In this document: positions 33,501 through 48,100 of the stretch, piece by piece | Layout: each line of letters begins with the position of its first letter | How positions within the stretch are numbered: the stretch's first letter is position 1 | NCBI RefSeq assembly: GCF_021134715.1 | Contig: NC_060022.1 | Coordinates: forward strand, 439,001-503,000 | Source: Daphnia pulex | Lineage: Eukaryota > Arthropoda > Branchiopoda > Diplostraca > Daphniidae | Length of the DNA: 64,000 nt | Direction of reading: 5' to 3' | Made by a program: the position numbers and the translations under genes | Notes under the pieces: generated by a model | What the model was told of the DNA's origin: nothing | Database searches by the model: none | What the model saw: the letters and a program-made list of their open reading frames with translations, nothing else

Positions 33501-36500
33501 ATTCTTCGTCCGGAATACCAAATGGATCGGGCCTGGAACGAGACAAGAGGAAAAAGTGAGGAAGAATATAACAGCATAGCCGAGCGAAAAGGAAATCCGT
33601 TTTTACGTATGTGCCGCATCATCGGGCGCGCTGGCGATGCTGGAGAGACACGACGACGACGACGACGACGGAAGATTGACGGACGAAAGAATCCTACTCT
33701 TTTGCCTTTGCTTGCTACTCTTTTTGTTTGTTTTTTTTGCTTTCGGTGTATATGTATACATGTAATATAGTTCCTGTGTACAGTGTACATCCGTTTGTCT
33801 TTCCTTCGACTTCCATAGATTCCGGCAATTTTTGTTTCTATTATCTCCTGGGTTCGGCGTGATGCTGCGCACGGCTTTGAGCGCGGGTTCAATCCGGTGA
33901 ACCGCGTGATTCCTGTCTCCCCCCCCCCTCTCGTTCGTTCGGTTTTTTGTTTGTTTTCGGCTCCCGATGACGGAAGAATTGAATGCGAGCCAATTCCTCG
34001 TGTCTATCTACCCTCGTCGTTGATGTTTTTTTAGGTTGGGTTGGGTTTCGGTGTTTTCTGCTGTGCATGGCAATGGCACGCTCGTCCTGATTTTTTTGTT
34101 TCCAGCTCAGCAACTGGATCATGGCAAGCTCAAACAGCGCCCATCTCTCTCTCTCTCTCCATTACTAATTGTTCTTTTCGTTAATGTTTCCTCATTCGGA
34201 ACTATTAGAAGATCTTATCCGTTAGCGGATCAACAACGTCATTATACAAAGCCGGAGAATGTAACTAATAAATTCTACGATGCGCGGACTCTGTCGGCTA
34301 CTGATCACCCGGGGCCCTCCTTCTATAATACGGTTGCTTTCCCCTTTTTTATTCTGCCAATTTTTGCTTTACATAAATGTATCCTGTCTCTTGTTTATTT
34401 TCGTTCGATTTTTTCCCCGACTTTTTGTTGACTGGTGGGTCGGCGGGTGGGTGGGTGGATGGGTTTGTTTTTTCTTGGCTATTGCACTCGGCCTGTCATT
34501 CTTTCACTTGGCAACGATTTCCGCTGAGACTTCGCGTATATTCTTCTCTTACATCCCTTCGATTCTTTAACAAACAAAATTCTATTTGATTTTGCTCGTC
34601 CGTGTGTGTTGGAGTAGATTCGCTCGGATCAGTTGTATAGACGCACGTGCCGCCCTGCCAGAATTTGCTTCACCAAGATAAAAAGTCAATAGAAAGAAAG
34701 AAGAAAATGCCGGAGAAAAATAAAAATAAAAAAAAAAAAACTGGGAAAAGAGCAGAGCAAATAATCAACGACTGTGGAACGGTCTTGTAACTCGAGTCAT
34801 AGAAAATGTATCCCTTCTCGGCTATAGGTATATATATACGTATTGGTTATATTGCTTTATTTTTCTTGGAATTTGAAATGTATACGATAGAACAGTAGTA
34901 GACTCTGCTTCCCTGCTATACTAGAGAGAAATCAATAACATCATACGATCTTCCGCCAGACCGATTTTTCCTTATCGCTTCTCTTGCGTCTTTGATTTGT
35001 TCAAACAGTTGTCGGTATAATTTCTGTAACGTTGTTAAGATGCGGGATCATTACAGTGGCGGACGTGGTCTCTAATATTGTCGTATTCCCCCCAACCCCT
35101 CAGTATTGTCCAACAGACCAAAACTAAGTGAGTAAATCAACGCAATTGTTTCATTTTCGTCCGTGATTGCCTTTCAATCCGATTGTCCTATTATATTATA
35201 TAGCATCACTGATATTGCTGGATGATTAACTGTCACCTCAATGACGTTATTACATAAATTTGTGCCAAGATATAGCGTCCCGCTACACTACACTGCGGGA
35301 ATTGTGGGCGCTGACGAAACAATGCGCAAATCGATGGACTCGATTTACCAAAAGAAAAAAGTGGGAAAAGATTCCAGAATTCTCTCTCAATGTTTCATAT
35401 TATTTAACGTCGATTCTAAAAACTGAATTTGGGCCAAAGAACGATGCAATATCGGCATGTAATGCAGCGATAACACGAAGCCAACACAACCGACTAAAAG
35501 GTCTCCCCCCAACACGCGAGTGTGATAACTGCGGAGCGAATCTTTCCGGCTGGATAAAAAACAAAACCAAAAACAAAATAAAATTGCTGCTCATCGCAAG
35601 GACATGGCGGCAATGGTCCGACAGAATCAAGTGCCGCACGCGACCTGACCTCTCGTCGCGTAGCCTGTCAGCACCAATTTTTGTTAACTACGTAGGAGAG
35701 GCGTGATGGCTGAGACACCAGCACCACAGGACAGGAGGCCAAAAGGACCCAGCACATCTACTGTCGGCTGATTGCGGGTCCTTCTCATCTTATTTGTAGC
35801 CATATTCACGGAATCGCTACTTCTTCTTCTTCTTACTTCTAGCTAGAGCACTTGGCTGACTCTCCCTTCATTCTTGATTCGGAACGAAGGAGACGACAAC
35901 CCAGAAAAAAGAAAAAGTCCTTGACTTTCTTCCTTTTTTTATTGACGCCCGGGCAACTAATGAATTGCAAACCAAGAAAACCGGAGGACTCTCTTTTCTC
36001 TAGCTCTTTCTCTCTCGTCTCGCCGACGCGCAAAAGGAAATATACGCCGGATAAAACTTGGCCATAAAAAGAAGAAAAGAAAAAGAGAGATGAAAGAGAC
36101 TGAAGAAGAAGAAGAAGAAGAGAGAACGCCAGCGTCCACTTAACTTGGGCATAATTGCAAGTGTCCAACGCACGCACCGAGCGCTGGCTCCGAACGTCGT
36201 CGTACCACACAGCTCCAACGGAATATAAGAAGATAAAGGGGGGAGCCAAGGGTGGAACAAGACTTAAAAAAAAAAAAACTATATAGTGCGCAATAAACTC
36301 GCCCAGCAGTAGTATATATATCCTGCTGTGCTGCTCAGGGTATATAGTCGGTAGATATGGGGGAGTAGTAAAGTTAGACGAGTTAGACGAGTTCTACGGT
36401 CTTGTGCCGTGTGTGTAGTGCACGTCTATACACTAGAAAGGAGAGAGCAGATACAGGAAAACAATCGAGTGCCAGTCATATTATTGTCTTGTTTTTCGGC

Positions 36501-38380
36501 TAATGGCAAATCGTCTTCGGTATATTTCCTATAGTAAATAGCGAGGTAAAAAAAATGCGCAGTCTATTATTAGCCAAATGTGTACGCACACGGTCGCTAG
36601 ATAATGGACCGACCAAACGACACACAACATCTTCCGCTTTTTTTCGTATATAGACGTTTTGTCTGCAATAAATAGCGGATTGTGGTCCCTAGTTTGGCTC
36701 GTGGTCCCTATAGGATGATGAGATATCAAAGAGACACAAGGCCGATGATATGTGCTGTATCGGCCATTATAGACCAACAGTATTAGAAAGAATAAAAGCC
36801 CTACCCCCGCACACACACCCTCAAAAAAAAGGCGAGTTCTCTACATGTAGACGGACAGAAAAGGGAGAATAACACAAGGATTGCGCTGGCCCGGACTGAT
36901 CCTTTCGATTGGTTCCAGCGACGGGGAAATCGAAATACACGTCAGAGGATAACACACACACACACACACAAATATCTCTTTACGGAATAAAGAAATAAAA
37001 AAAAGCCTAACCGAAAAATAAAAAGGATCTAATATAAGAAAGAGAAACGATATGACGATAGCAATCGGTCAGCTGGCACCAACAGCTTTGTCTGTCTGTG
37101 TGTGTGTGTATATATGGACTCATCGTCCGTCCTCTGCGTGTCTCCTGCCGCTGCCGATGGCTCGTGAACTGCGCAAGGTCAGAGTCGCCGGCAGCAGGAG
37201 CAGGAGCAGGAGCCCAGTGTGTTTGTTATACAGCCGGTTGGAAGGCGGCGACTGCAGCAGTGTGTCTACATCCACCGGTGCAGCCAAACAGACACGTCCA
37301 CCGCGTCCACTGTGCGTAGTCTTTTCACGCAGCGGCGGCGAAATACGAGACAATCTTCCCCTTCTCTGATGTCAGCCCGTCTCGGGTGTCCAGCATCTCT
37401 CCAGTCTCCGCTCGAGTAGGTGCTTCAACTCTCTCCTCGCGCATCACCTTCACCTCTGTTGTTGTTGTTGTTACTGTTACGCATCTCCCACGGATTGGCG
37501 ATCGCGTTGGTTGTTGCTATATCTCTCGGCTTTCATCCGGCAGAGTTCTTAAAATACATCATCTGGACTTGCAATCGACGGCCTGTCAGTCGCTCCTGTA
37601 CACATCCGCCAGCCGTGAGTCCATTGTGATTGACTATCGATTTCGGCTACACACACAGACGCGCCGTGTATGGGTGCTCAATTCGGCCTACAGCAAACGG
37701 CTGACGTATAGGTGACGTGGTGGTGGTGGTGGTTTTAAGTGAGCGATTTATAGTGTCGTTTTCGCCTACTTTTCTTGCGAAACTGATTCGGTGAATTTCC
37801 CTACGTAAATTATTCGCCCCCTCTGGCGCTATCTCTACGCCATTTTGTCTTCAACTCGACATAGGATTATTTCTCGGATCCAATTTCCAAGTCTTTTAAG
37901 GACGATCTGTAAGCGCCGAACAGGAAAAATGAAATAAAAAAACAAACAAACAAAATCAAAGAATCGAATCACCCAGAAAGGAAACAAATGATGGCTCTAG
38001 ACTAGTAGGGAAAAAAGAAAGAAAAAAAAACAAAAGGCACAATGGAGTTGCTGGTCGTTAGATAGATACGGCGGATCGGGTTAATATAACGAAGCCACCC
38101 GGCGTTGCTGAGCCCACTCGCTCGCAGCAGCAGCAGCAGCTCTCATCGTCGTCCCTGCATCTGCTGCGTGACTGGTGTAGTCAGGGTGAACGCTTGATAG
38201 TGCAAGTGCAGTGGTAAGCAATTACGCAAAAGGAAGGCGGGTTGGAGCATCAGTGTAGCGTGTAGCATTAAACCATATCCAAACTTTGTTAAACGAAATA
38301 AAGGGGAGGATCCACAAATAACAAAAAAATACGCACAACCCCACCCTCCCAAAAACAGGAAAAAAGGCGAAGGGGGGAAT
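30529..38380. other. intergenic between palindrome and neuroligin
   Basis: No gene supported apart from the hairpin listed separately. Contains a poly-A run at about 33308-33328, an interrupted poly-T run ending at 33458, a (GA)n run at about 32926-32943, a (CA)n run at 36953-36970, and CAG repeats near 38131. Open frames here are short, repeat-driven and lack splice or family support. Confidence 0.5.
30806..30882. other. 77-nt pre-miRNA-like hairpin
   Basis: Left arm 30806-30835 and right arm 30853-30882 are 30-nt inverted copies with 26 matching positions (one single mismatch and one 3-nt internal mismatch). The loop is 17 nt (30836-30852). The size and mismatch pattern resemble a microRNA precursor. 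It could equally be a short inverted-repeat element; the ends carry TACCTAGGT. Neither strand matches a microRNA I recognise. Confidence 0.5.
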
Positions 38381-38389
38381 TATATAAGG
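38381..38389 (+). promoter_or_regulatory. TATA-like box upstream of neuroligin
   Basis: TATATAAGG, about 340 bases before the start codon, followed by CT-rich sequence. If used, transcription would start near 38410. No clear initiator was found and another promoter further upstream is possible. Confidence 0.25.
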
Positions 38390-38410
38390 AGTCATTATCT
38401 CTCTCTCTTT

Positions 38411-38718
38411 TGGGGTTCTTAAGCGCCGTCGACTAATAATGGAATTGACCGCTAGCCCTGGAGCCGAGATGCAGTTGCCTCTATTAGTGTTTCGCCGGTG
38501 CTGCTACTACTACCCCCTTGCGGTGAACGAAAGTGAAGTGTGTATAGCCTAAGCTGAACAACTAAGGAGATTATACATACAGCAGCAGCAGTAGGGTCTC
38601 TCTTTCTCTCGACAAAGTTGGCCGTTGCTCCTACCACGGCTCCTTGCCAATCGAATCTCAAAAAGTCTTAAGCTCAAAGCAGTGCAAGCAAGCAGGCGGG
38701 CGAGTTGCTGGGAATCTA
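38411..38718 (+). other. putative neuroligin 5' leader
   Basis: Sequence between the TATA-like box and the start codon. The reading frame is open without a stop back to at least 38644, but the first in-frame ATG is at 38719. It contains CAGCAGCAGCAG near 38580. Confidence 0.3.
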
Positions 38719-39199
38719 ATGAAAATGGCCGCAGCGTGTCAATCAGCAATTGTCGTGTCGTGCTGGCTGGTGCTGACGCTGATAGTGGCGGCGGCATTAG
38801 CCATCGGTGATTGGCCAGCCAACCAGGAAGGTGGCAAGACCCAAGTGTCCAGCTCGCGGGTGGTCAACACTCGCAAAGGATCGCTGCGCGGACTCTACCA
38901 GGCCTTTGATGACAAATCGCTGGCGGCAGTTGAGCTCTTCCTCGGGGTGCCGTACGCTTCGCCGCCGCTCGGCTCGCTCCGCTTCATGCCGCCCGTCACC
39001 GTGTCGCCGTGGCGGGGCATTCGCCAGGCCGACCGCTACAGCCCAGTCTGCCCGCAGCGATTCCCGGATCTCAGCAACGAAACCGAGGCGCTCAAGAGGA
39101 TGCCGCGCGGGCGGCTAGAGACTCTCAAGAAACTGGCGCCCATGTTGACCAACCAGAGCGAGGACTGTCTCTACCTCAACATTTTCACGCCCTACTCAA
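38719..39199 (+). CDS. Nlg: neuroligin, first coding exon (partial gene)
   Basis: 160 residues. Begins MKMAAACQSAIVVSCWLVLT with a hydrophobic core to about residue 29: a signal peptide. ATG 38725 (AAAATGG) has the better context and would drop two residues. Then come the neuroligin/carboxylesterase landmarks in order: RVVNTRKGSLRG, ELFLGVPYASPPLGSLRFMP, RYSPVCPQRFPD, NETEALKRMPRGRLETLKKL and NQSEDCLYLNIFTPYS. The Cys in PVCPQ and the Cys in EDCLYLN are the pair that forms the first disulfide of the alpha/beta-hydrolase fold; NETEALKRMPRGRLE is specific to neuroligins among esterase-like proteins. The exon ends at phase 1 before GTAAGA (39200). Neuroligins are postsynaptic type I membrane proteins that bind neurexin; most lack a catalytic serine. 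That residue, the membrane segment and the cytoplasmic tail lie in exons outside this window. The paralogue cannot be told from this part. Confidence 0.92.
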
Positions 39200-42100
39200 G
39201 TAAGAACCCGAATATGAATCGATCCTTCTCCTTCGCAGATTTACCAGTACCCAACAAGACGGCGAGCTTTAATTGCCCCAACCCCCACTGCGTTTGTTGT
39301 GGTTCTTTTTTTCAAACGCCTGTTCAACGCCATAAAACAGCTGGTCATGATTCTTGTTGGGTTTAAGACTCCCATACACGACACCAACAGTCAGAATTGT
39401 AAAAAAAAGGAAGGAACCGGCATATTTTAAAAGAGAAAAAAAAGGGCGAAAATGTTGGATGTTCTTATAGTAGAAGACTAGGCCATGGGAATGCATCATA
39501 AAGTATGGATAGTTTATCATGTGTACTCTACATAATGTATGGGCCGTGGGTGGCTGTGTCTGAAGGACTTGTTTTTCTTCCTCGCTATATAGCAGACCCG
39601 TGTAGTCTGGCAGAAGGGAAAAGGAAAATAAATACAAGAGAGAGAGAGAGATGAGTCCGGGGTGTGCACACTTGTTATATTGCACCAGACATTCACGAAA
39701 GGAGAAGGGGGGGGGGACCAGCTGGCGATTCCCAGTCGCCCGATTGAATTGGATCGTTAGAATCATCCAAGAAAGGGACGGAAAACGGAGAGAGAAAATA
39801 ATAAAGAACCCGCACTGTCTCTCATTCGTTGTTGCCCGCGCATAATATAAGAAATAAAACAAATCAGTGAGATTAGATGGATAAAGGCCTACCATTTGCA
39901 TTGGGTGACGGACTGCTTGTTGCCAAAGGGTCCAGCAGGTCCAGCCAAAGGGGCGAGGCACCAAGGAAAAAAAGAAAATCTGAGCTGACCGCACGTGAAT
40001 GTTACAGCTCCCACAGAAATAAGCAGCACCAGAAAAATGGCAGCACGAACCCAAAAAAGTTGTCTAGTGTCACCGCGACCACTGCCGGCCGGTTGTAAAA
40101 ATACGCCTACTCTCTTCCCTCTCCGTCTTGCCGCATGTTGCCACATTTCACTTGCTGCAAAATAATACCACTTTTAAATATTCTGTATAATATTTCTTCA
40201 TCTCTTTTTCTATGTTATACAAAGGGAATAAGGAAAGAAGAAGATATATTTTTTTGTCTTTTGGGCTGTGAAGGATTTTTACCGAGATAAACGATTTATT
40301 TTATCAAGCCTATTTTATACACACACGCCCCTCATCATCTGATTTCGTGTTATTTCGTGTGATTGCCCAAGGACAAAGAAACGAAGCTTTCGTATTTTCT
40401 CTCTCCTCCTCGTCTTCGTCGTCTATATAAATTCGTCGCTCTTGTGTAATGATTTTGATTTTTTCCCCACATCTTTTTCCCTCTCGTTTCTTTTCTGCTG
40501 CTGTTGCTCTCCCCCTCCTCTCTCCTCCTACATGTATATATATTTATTCCGCAGCGAGTCCTTATCAGGAGTCTTCCGGTCCGTTCGTTTGATGATGCAC
40601 GCTTTGCTCTTAACGTGCCCATCTCTCCCCGCGGCCCACAGAGTTTCGCCAGCTGGCTGCTTTTCACGTCACAATAAATCGTCGTGATTGAGTTCGTGAT
40701 TTGTTTGCTTCCCTCTTTGGCGCATCGGCGAATATTATATACATATTATAATACACATGTACTACGCATTTCGATATTATATGGGCGTATCGCAATTCCG
40801 GCTATGACGGGAGTAGAAATTTACGCATACAACCGGCCAAAGCTTCCTCTCCTTCCGTAGAAAGAGGAATGTGTGCATCATGCAGTCGGCATTCTTAACC
40901 TTCCCCGCGCAATCCACCCAGCAGCAAGGCTTTTATCATCATTAAAAATTCGCTAGACTATTCTTGAGTTACTTGTTAAATTCACTTAACTAAAGTCCGG
41001 CAGCCGTGTGCATACCTTTGATAGATGCGTAATAAAACAGGAACTCGGAGCATCTAGAACACTTTTGCTCCGTTGTCCCAAAAGACGCGGAGAAATGTAT
41101 AGTAGGGTTTCACTCTGTCCAGAGCCAACGCCTTACCTATTGCATTCAAAATGAATGGGGACAAATATATAACGGAACAGGATCCAAGGGTATAGCCGGG
41201 TAAAAGATTAGACATTCATTTCATTTCCTTTCTTGACATTGCCCATTCAAGATTGTAACCTCCGGACTTAATATGCGGGAATTTGAAAGTCTATAGTAAT
41301 CAAAGCCTTTCTTAATGAAATTCTGTGACAGTCTAAAGGACCGCTGTGTATGGTCCAGGCGAAATGCCAAATTTTGAAACATTTGTGAATTTCTGCCTCG
41401 CCCTATGTTCCGCTTATATATGACGTCTATACGCTAGTTTTCAAAAAGCATAGAGCGGACTCATTCAAGACCTAGTCGTAATATGACCTGAAAACCTCTC
41501 GATGACTTTGCAAGGATGCTGAAATGTCTAAATTCTATTGATGTAAACGGCAGCATGAAGGTATATGTACATTTGGAGCGCATAGCTTTTACCCAGACTA
41601 TCTGCTTTATTCTGCTCTCTCTGCCATGTGTCTGTCTCTTTCATCTTGTAGGAACGTAGTATACTGGCGACTAATCACGACCCTATCAACTAATTCAGTT
41701 TTGGGTGATACAACGCAAGATGGGCGACCATCATCGATGATGTGTACCCACCATGGGCACGTCATCGAATCAATTGCCATTCTTTTTCAACTTGATCGTC
41801 GATAGAAATGCGCAGGGGATGTACAGCTGGAGTCTAGCTTTCTACAAAAAGGGGTCCCTGATTTATAAATGGCCAAGAACTTGTTTGCCAAACGTCTGAG
41901 TTTATTGACCCCGAACCTTGTCTCCAATTTTTATAGATGGAAAGGATCAGGCCATTGAACTCGATGTATTCCGTCTGTTTGAGTGTCACAGTGGCCAATG
42001 ATATGAAGTGCTGGATATACTTGTATAGCAGCAGAGACTATCCATTCTGTTCTGCGCTCCGTTTTTTTCTGTGTACATAGACACCCACGCATATCTTATA

Positions 42101-45100
42101 CCATCCGCACCCTTTATGCTCCTTTTTTACTTCTACTTAGGCAGCTCCTGTCTATTGAAATCGTGAGTTATACTTGTGACGTCTATTTCTCCATCATCAG
42201 CCTGAAAGCCAATGGCATTTTTTTTTTACACTTCTTGAATTGTGCATTCAATTTTCTGCTGTATGTAATTTGCCCCTGCTGCAGCTTTCTTCCACATGGA
42301 AGTTCGATCTGGCCGGATCATCCGCTGACTGCTGCGGTCTGAAATGTGTCGACACAGTTGGCCCCCCTGCTACTGCTGCTGCTTATAATTCTGATTTTTC
42401 TCCTTGTTCTCCTTCCGCGTCTTTTCTCGCTCGCTCAGACTCCATCGTGATTGCTCTTACGTATTCAAGCGACTTCTATCTACTTCTCCGCTACAGTCGA
42501 GAGCGAGAGGAAGAAAGCTAACTGGCCCACTAAGTTGATTACTATCCCACCGACGAGCTCAGTTCTCCCCACAGTTTTTACAGTTTCTCCTTGCGCTCTC
42601 GCAATCTGAGAGACGACGATGCTGTGCATACCCCTTTCCTAGTGTCTCTTTCTCCTTCATTCGCTTTGATGCTGTTGCCGGCTCGCTCCCTCCAGCATAT
42701 CATCAGCAGCAATGGCTGAGAAAAGAAAATCAAGTTAAAAAAAATTCAGTTGAAGACTCTACGCTATAGATGTCTGGGAAAGAAAAGAAAATCTCAGCGA
42801 GTGGAAACGGCAGTCTAAATACTACTCGTCTCTCTGGCGTATAACTTTGCGCTGATTTCGTTTATTTTACTTCCCCCCCCCCTCCCTCCCTGCTTTTCCA
42901 AGTTTATTGATGATACGTCTCAAAAGATTTATGTTGACCGGATCTTTGCGGTATTGAATCGTTTATTTTTGGTGGTCTGACCATTATGTAACATGCGGTC
43001 GCTGAAAGCGACTGATGATGTATGTTGTCCAGTGCAGCACTTTTGACTCTCCACCGCCGCGTTTCCCCTTTAGCCGGAAAAAAAAGAAAGGGAATCTCGT
43101 TCTTATAATGCCAGGGCCGGTCTATCCTGGAGCCAAAGATGAATCGTTTATTGACTCCCATATAAAACGTGAACGCCTTTATAGCTGAGCACACACATAT
43201 CGGACCGCGCGGAACATTTAAAGCTGCAGCACCATTCACGAGAGCCAAAAGAGTTGTGATTTCGGTTGATGCAATCACAGTTTTTCTGATTAATAGCCGC
43301 CGCGCATATAGCATTTGCTGATCATAACAACAGCATCCAACCGAGGGTGTACATTATCTGATTCGTTTTATCTTCCGACTCTCCATTTTCTTATACCCAA
43401 ACGGCATCACACAAGGATGTAGATAGGCGCTGCTCGTACGGATTAGCATTCCACGCCTATCCATCGCATATTGGAACAAAAAATAAAGGGGGATCCGCGT
43501 GCACATATATTCCGGTCCCGCGGTCTGTGTGCGGTGAAGGCCGAAAGACATTGAGAGAAAAAAAAAGAAAGTATCAAGCGTATTGTGCGGTATAGCCTTT
43601 CTTCCTCCCTATAAGAGAATAAGAAAAGAACGGCGGAGAAGAAGAAGAAGATGGAGCATCAGCTACACGTTCCAGACACAGCACACAGCAGCAGCAGCAC
43701 ACACACAAAAAAAGACAAATGATGGCAAATGTCTTTTCTTGGTCGGCGGGATACATGTTCGATCGGATGTTGTAGAGGACAAGCTCGCATCCGCCGACCA
43801 AAAGCGGATCGTTCATCAATCTCGATTGTTTCTCTCTCTCTGCCCTTAGATTTATTCGCTCTCTCTCTCTGTGTGTACATATAAAAGGCTTGGGGCGGCG
43901 TAGACACACACACAAAATGCATACATAGACGTGCACTCTAGTGGCCTAGATATTCTTCCGTTTCCTATCGGCCCCCCCACTTTTTATTTCTCGGTTTGGC
44001 GTTGGTGATTCCTGGGAGTTGCGTGATGCGTCCGTTTATTCTGAGGAGTTTGGTCCCCCTATATGGGAACGTGGCTGCGTGGCCCATCCATCTGAAATAT
44101 ACATTCCGTATCATAAGCCCTGTCTATAAATGTCTAGAGAGACTGCTGCCGCTCTAGTCGGCCACGCCCTTCGACGTCGGCTGCCGCCGGGAGGGGGGGG
44201 GGAGATTCCAATAAGAAAACATCAATACGGATATGTATCCGGCACAGGACACTTGCTTTGTTATATCCCGCTCACCTCTTGTGCTGTGTATCGGGGGGTT
44301 TGCTGCAGAGTTGCCGCGTTCGTTCCACCTCCCGTTTTCGCGATAAGCCTCTTATATATACTCTTATACATGTTGCTCTCTATACGGTCTAGATATATAG
44401 ACCGGCAGCTATCAAACAGAGAGTCGGCAGAGTGGATCTACTGCTGCTGCTCCTGCCCACCGTGTCATTTCTAAGTGGTCGGATGGAAACCCAAGTTGAA
44501 AACGATATCCGCCGCGGTGTCGGGACGCCCACGTCAGTTGTGCTCGAGGAATTCCGCAGATATCATCCATCTTTCCAAGAAGCAATTAGAGATTAATTAT
44601 GACGTATAGAATACTACATCCCCGTGTTATTTATAGACATCTCTCCTCCTGCTTGGCTGGCATCGGACACATCGAAATACCCAGCACCGCAACCATCTCC
44701 CGGGGCGATGTTTCCGCTCTTGCGTGCTGGCGTCTTAGATATTCACACCTCGGTGGCACATGACTCTTGTACATGCTGGTGATTACACGAAAGATGATTA
44801 GAGACATCGATTGATGTTACAACTCGAAGACCCCCTCCCTCCACCACTTGTGTTTACGGCAAAACAGCAGCTCCCCCCCTCCTCCTTCTAGCTTCACTTA
44901 TAGTCACTAGGGTATTCAGAATTTCAGGTCATTAGATTATCATCTCTGTCTCTCCCCCCTCCTTCTGTTTTAATCGTTCTCCTTGGTCTCCCGGCGCGTG
45001 TGTAGTATAATACATTAATACGTCATGTTCATTACTACATGGATGACGCCCGACGGTGTGCCTGACAGCTCTATACGCGGCGAGCCCAACCCATCCAAAC

Positions 45101-48100
45101 TCCATTTAAAACCCCCCCAGAAAATATGCGGTAATCACGTCTATATTACATAGAACTCAAATCCTTCCTATAAATATGCATTGAAATGTCAAAATTATTG
45201 ATTGCCGAGAGTTCTTCATCGAAATCCACTTTATTTCTGTTGCTATCTAGTAAATATTTCGTTTGATGCGAGTGCAGAGAGCTGGCTGTTGCCAGCCTTT
45301 TAAAGAGTCAAATCGAATCTCCCTTTTGGCGTGGACTAATCAGCAGAGACCGAGAACTCGACCCGTTACTTTTAGATTTGCACTCAAGACTTTCTTATAG
45401 ATCCGAAAGAACCGCCAATCAAAAGAAATCCCCGTCCAAGGACGCCGTTCGCCAAAAATCCTTCAGATTTTATTTTTATTAAAAAAAAAAAAAAACTCTC
45501 TCCCGCGCTCTTCAACAGACTTGCGTATGTACATATATATCCTCCTTTCGTGCATAGTCTACAATATTCAAAAGAAATACGTCAGCACGAAAGGGAATGG
45601 GCTCTGTACTGGGGATGGCGGCGGCCGTCTACGTGTCGAAGACACTGCGGCACAATTTATAGCGTCCATTAAAACACGGTCGCTATACACAACGTCCTTA
45701 TGCGCAACCAACCGAGCAAAGGAGAGAGGGGGGGTGGTTATATTATCCATTCTGTATTGTATGAATCCCGCGTCGCTTCCTCTCTTAACTCGCCCGATAA
45801 ATATGCGCCACACCACAGTAGTTCCGAGTTGAATGCTGGGAAACATTACAATCCGCGTCTCGGCCCTTCTCTATATTTCTTGTTCCGTCCCGGCGCTCAA
45901 TTTGAAATTGCCGATAAACGCAGATCTTTGCCAATGTGTCGCTCTCTCTCTCTCCCTCCTAGAAGTCCGCCTTGTTTCTCGGCCAAAAACTTCTTTTGGC
46001 TCTCATGACCGTTTCATGTATAGCTCCATATCGGCTCGGCGATATTGCTTTCCCAGCGGGTGGGGAGAGTCCATTTGAACAGTCGTATTAGCATCCCCCT
46101 CCCCCCCACAGTCTGTACACATAACATTATACAGCCAGTTATAGAAATGGACTGTTAAATTTCACGATTTCATTCGGAGAAATCAAATGTCCAAAACAAA
46201 AAAAACCACGACCCAATGTTCTTGTGCGGCTGCGCTGCTGTTATCCACGATCGAGATAGAACAGTTGGTCGTCGTGTGTACCGATCCGGGCCTGTATACC
46301 CCCCGCCGGTCGTGCATAATAGACTTTGTTTGCTGGGCGCTGTTGAAATTGAAGAATACCCCTTTTTGCACGATATTGACATGCACACACAAATGGCGAA
46401 ACGAAAAAGGACAGAGAAGCTAAGATCTAAGACGATGGCCACACATAAACGACTAATAAATAGGGCTGACCTGGCTGCAGAATATGGATGGGTGGGTTTA
46501 CACATTCTCCTGCTGAACTCAACGCTCTGCGCTGTCTATTTCGTCTTTCTCTAGCGATCCGATTTTCGGCCGACTGCCGGATTCTATGCACGTTGAAAGG
46601 TCAAGCCCTTTATTGTCAGACGTGATACTCTGCTGGCGCTGCTGAGCTGCGAAGGGAGAAGAGAGAAAAAGTGTGCGTCCTCGTGCAGAGTATTATAAGA
46701 AGAAGAAGAGATCTACGACCGTATACCCACCAGGGAGAAGGGGGGCAAAAAAATAAAATTGGAGTGAGCCAAAACTGCTGGTGACATTGATGGGACAGGA
46801 GCGTGATCGATTAGAAGGAGAGAGGCAGCAGCTATATGGTCGTGCTGAAGGACACACATAGTCTCGACTGACTGACTAGTGACTGTAATATAGTATATAG
46901 ATCGCGGCGGTTATATTCCCTGCGCACATAGAAAAGAGAAAAGAAAGAAATATAAAAAGAAGCTAGACAGCAGCATGGCCAGTCAGTTCATTACGGGCCG
47001 GCCGGCGATGGATGCGAGTCGCATTGATCAATGCCAATGTCGCTTGTATGCATACACACACACACACACTGTGCTGTGCTCCGTCACATTCAATATAGCC
47101 GGCTAAAACACACAGCAGCAGCAAACCCACCCGGTCGTATAAATGTACACACATATACTATACTATATGGTATATATGTGTGTGTAACCGCGGCAAAAGT
47201 TCCGCCTCTCTCGTGATGTGTATATAAAGTACACGCAGAGCAATGATGACTGGCACGCGCCCGCGTCTTATTTAATCACTGCGCGTCTATTTTATTTGCT
47301 TTTCTTCACTTCCTTCCTTTCAGCTGCCCACCCAGCACCAATCCTAACTGGTTAATAATGACATAAGCTCCTCTCTCTCCCTGTCTCTCTCGCAAAAGAA
47401 GAAGAAACATAGTTATTATGTTGAATATATATGAGTGCGTGTGTGTGTATAATCGCGGTTCTTTCCCTCTGATGCGCAATGAAAATAGAATTGTGGCGTG
47501 GGCGACCACAGCAGCGCGCGGTCGCTCGTTTGTTATTTCATCCGCCCGCACGCTCCGAGAGCGTTGTCAAGATATTTTACAACTTTGAAAAGAGACATCA
47601 CCTGTGTGCTGGTCTAAAATTGCGCTCAAAAAATCGATCGGCTGATGAAATAAAAGAAAAAAAAAACTTGAGCATCGTCGTCTCCGAAAAAAAGAAAAGA
47701 AATGCGATTTCGTTTCTCTTTTGATCCAATTTTCGCCACCGTTTGCTCGGTACGTGAATGACCTGGCCATTGGCAGGACGGTGTCACGCACAGCAGCACC
47801 AGCAACTTCAATATCTTGGCTCCCGCTATAGAATAGTGACGCGAGTCCTTCTTGTTCTTGTATAATCAAATATCCTTTGATATTCTCGCACGGCTGAATC
47901 CCCACAGGCATCTCTCTCACGCTTACCTGAAGAAAAATCCCCTCGTATTCTCCCTAGCACAGTGCATAATAGACGACGAGGGCAAATAATATCACCGTAG
48001 CCCTATTCTTATTTTTTGAAAAGCAATTTTTCATATTACCCAAAGTTAAAAAAAAAAAAAAAATGAAAAAGTGAAATTTTTTTTTTTTAAGTTTTCGTTC

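Noticed and set aside
33870..33910. tRNA B-box-like GGTTCAATCC
   Set aside because: The flanking bases do not pair as a T arm and no A box or acceptor stem lies at the right distance upstream.
35260..35706. 148-codon open frame on the plus strand
   Set aside because: No ATG context, splice sites or recognisable family; composition looks like chance in A-rich sequence.
39269..40054. 261-codon minus-strand frame just after the neuroligin exon
   Set aside because: Long for chance, but composition is Phe/Leu/Ser/Tyr-rich and without a recognisable domain. It lies in the intron directly downstream of a clear donor, and the start is uncertain.
43574..43936. Several overlapping frames rich in Cys/Arg around CT/CA repeats
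   Set aside because: Products of microsatellite sequence; no splice or family support.
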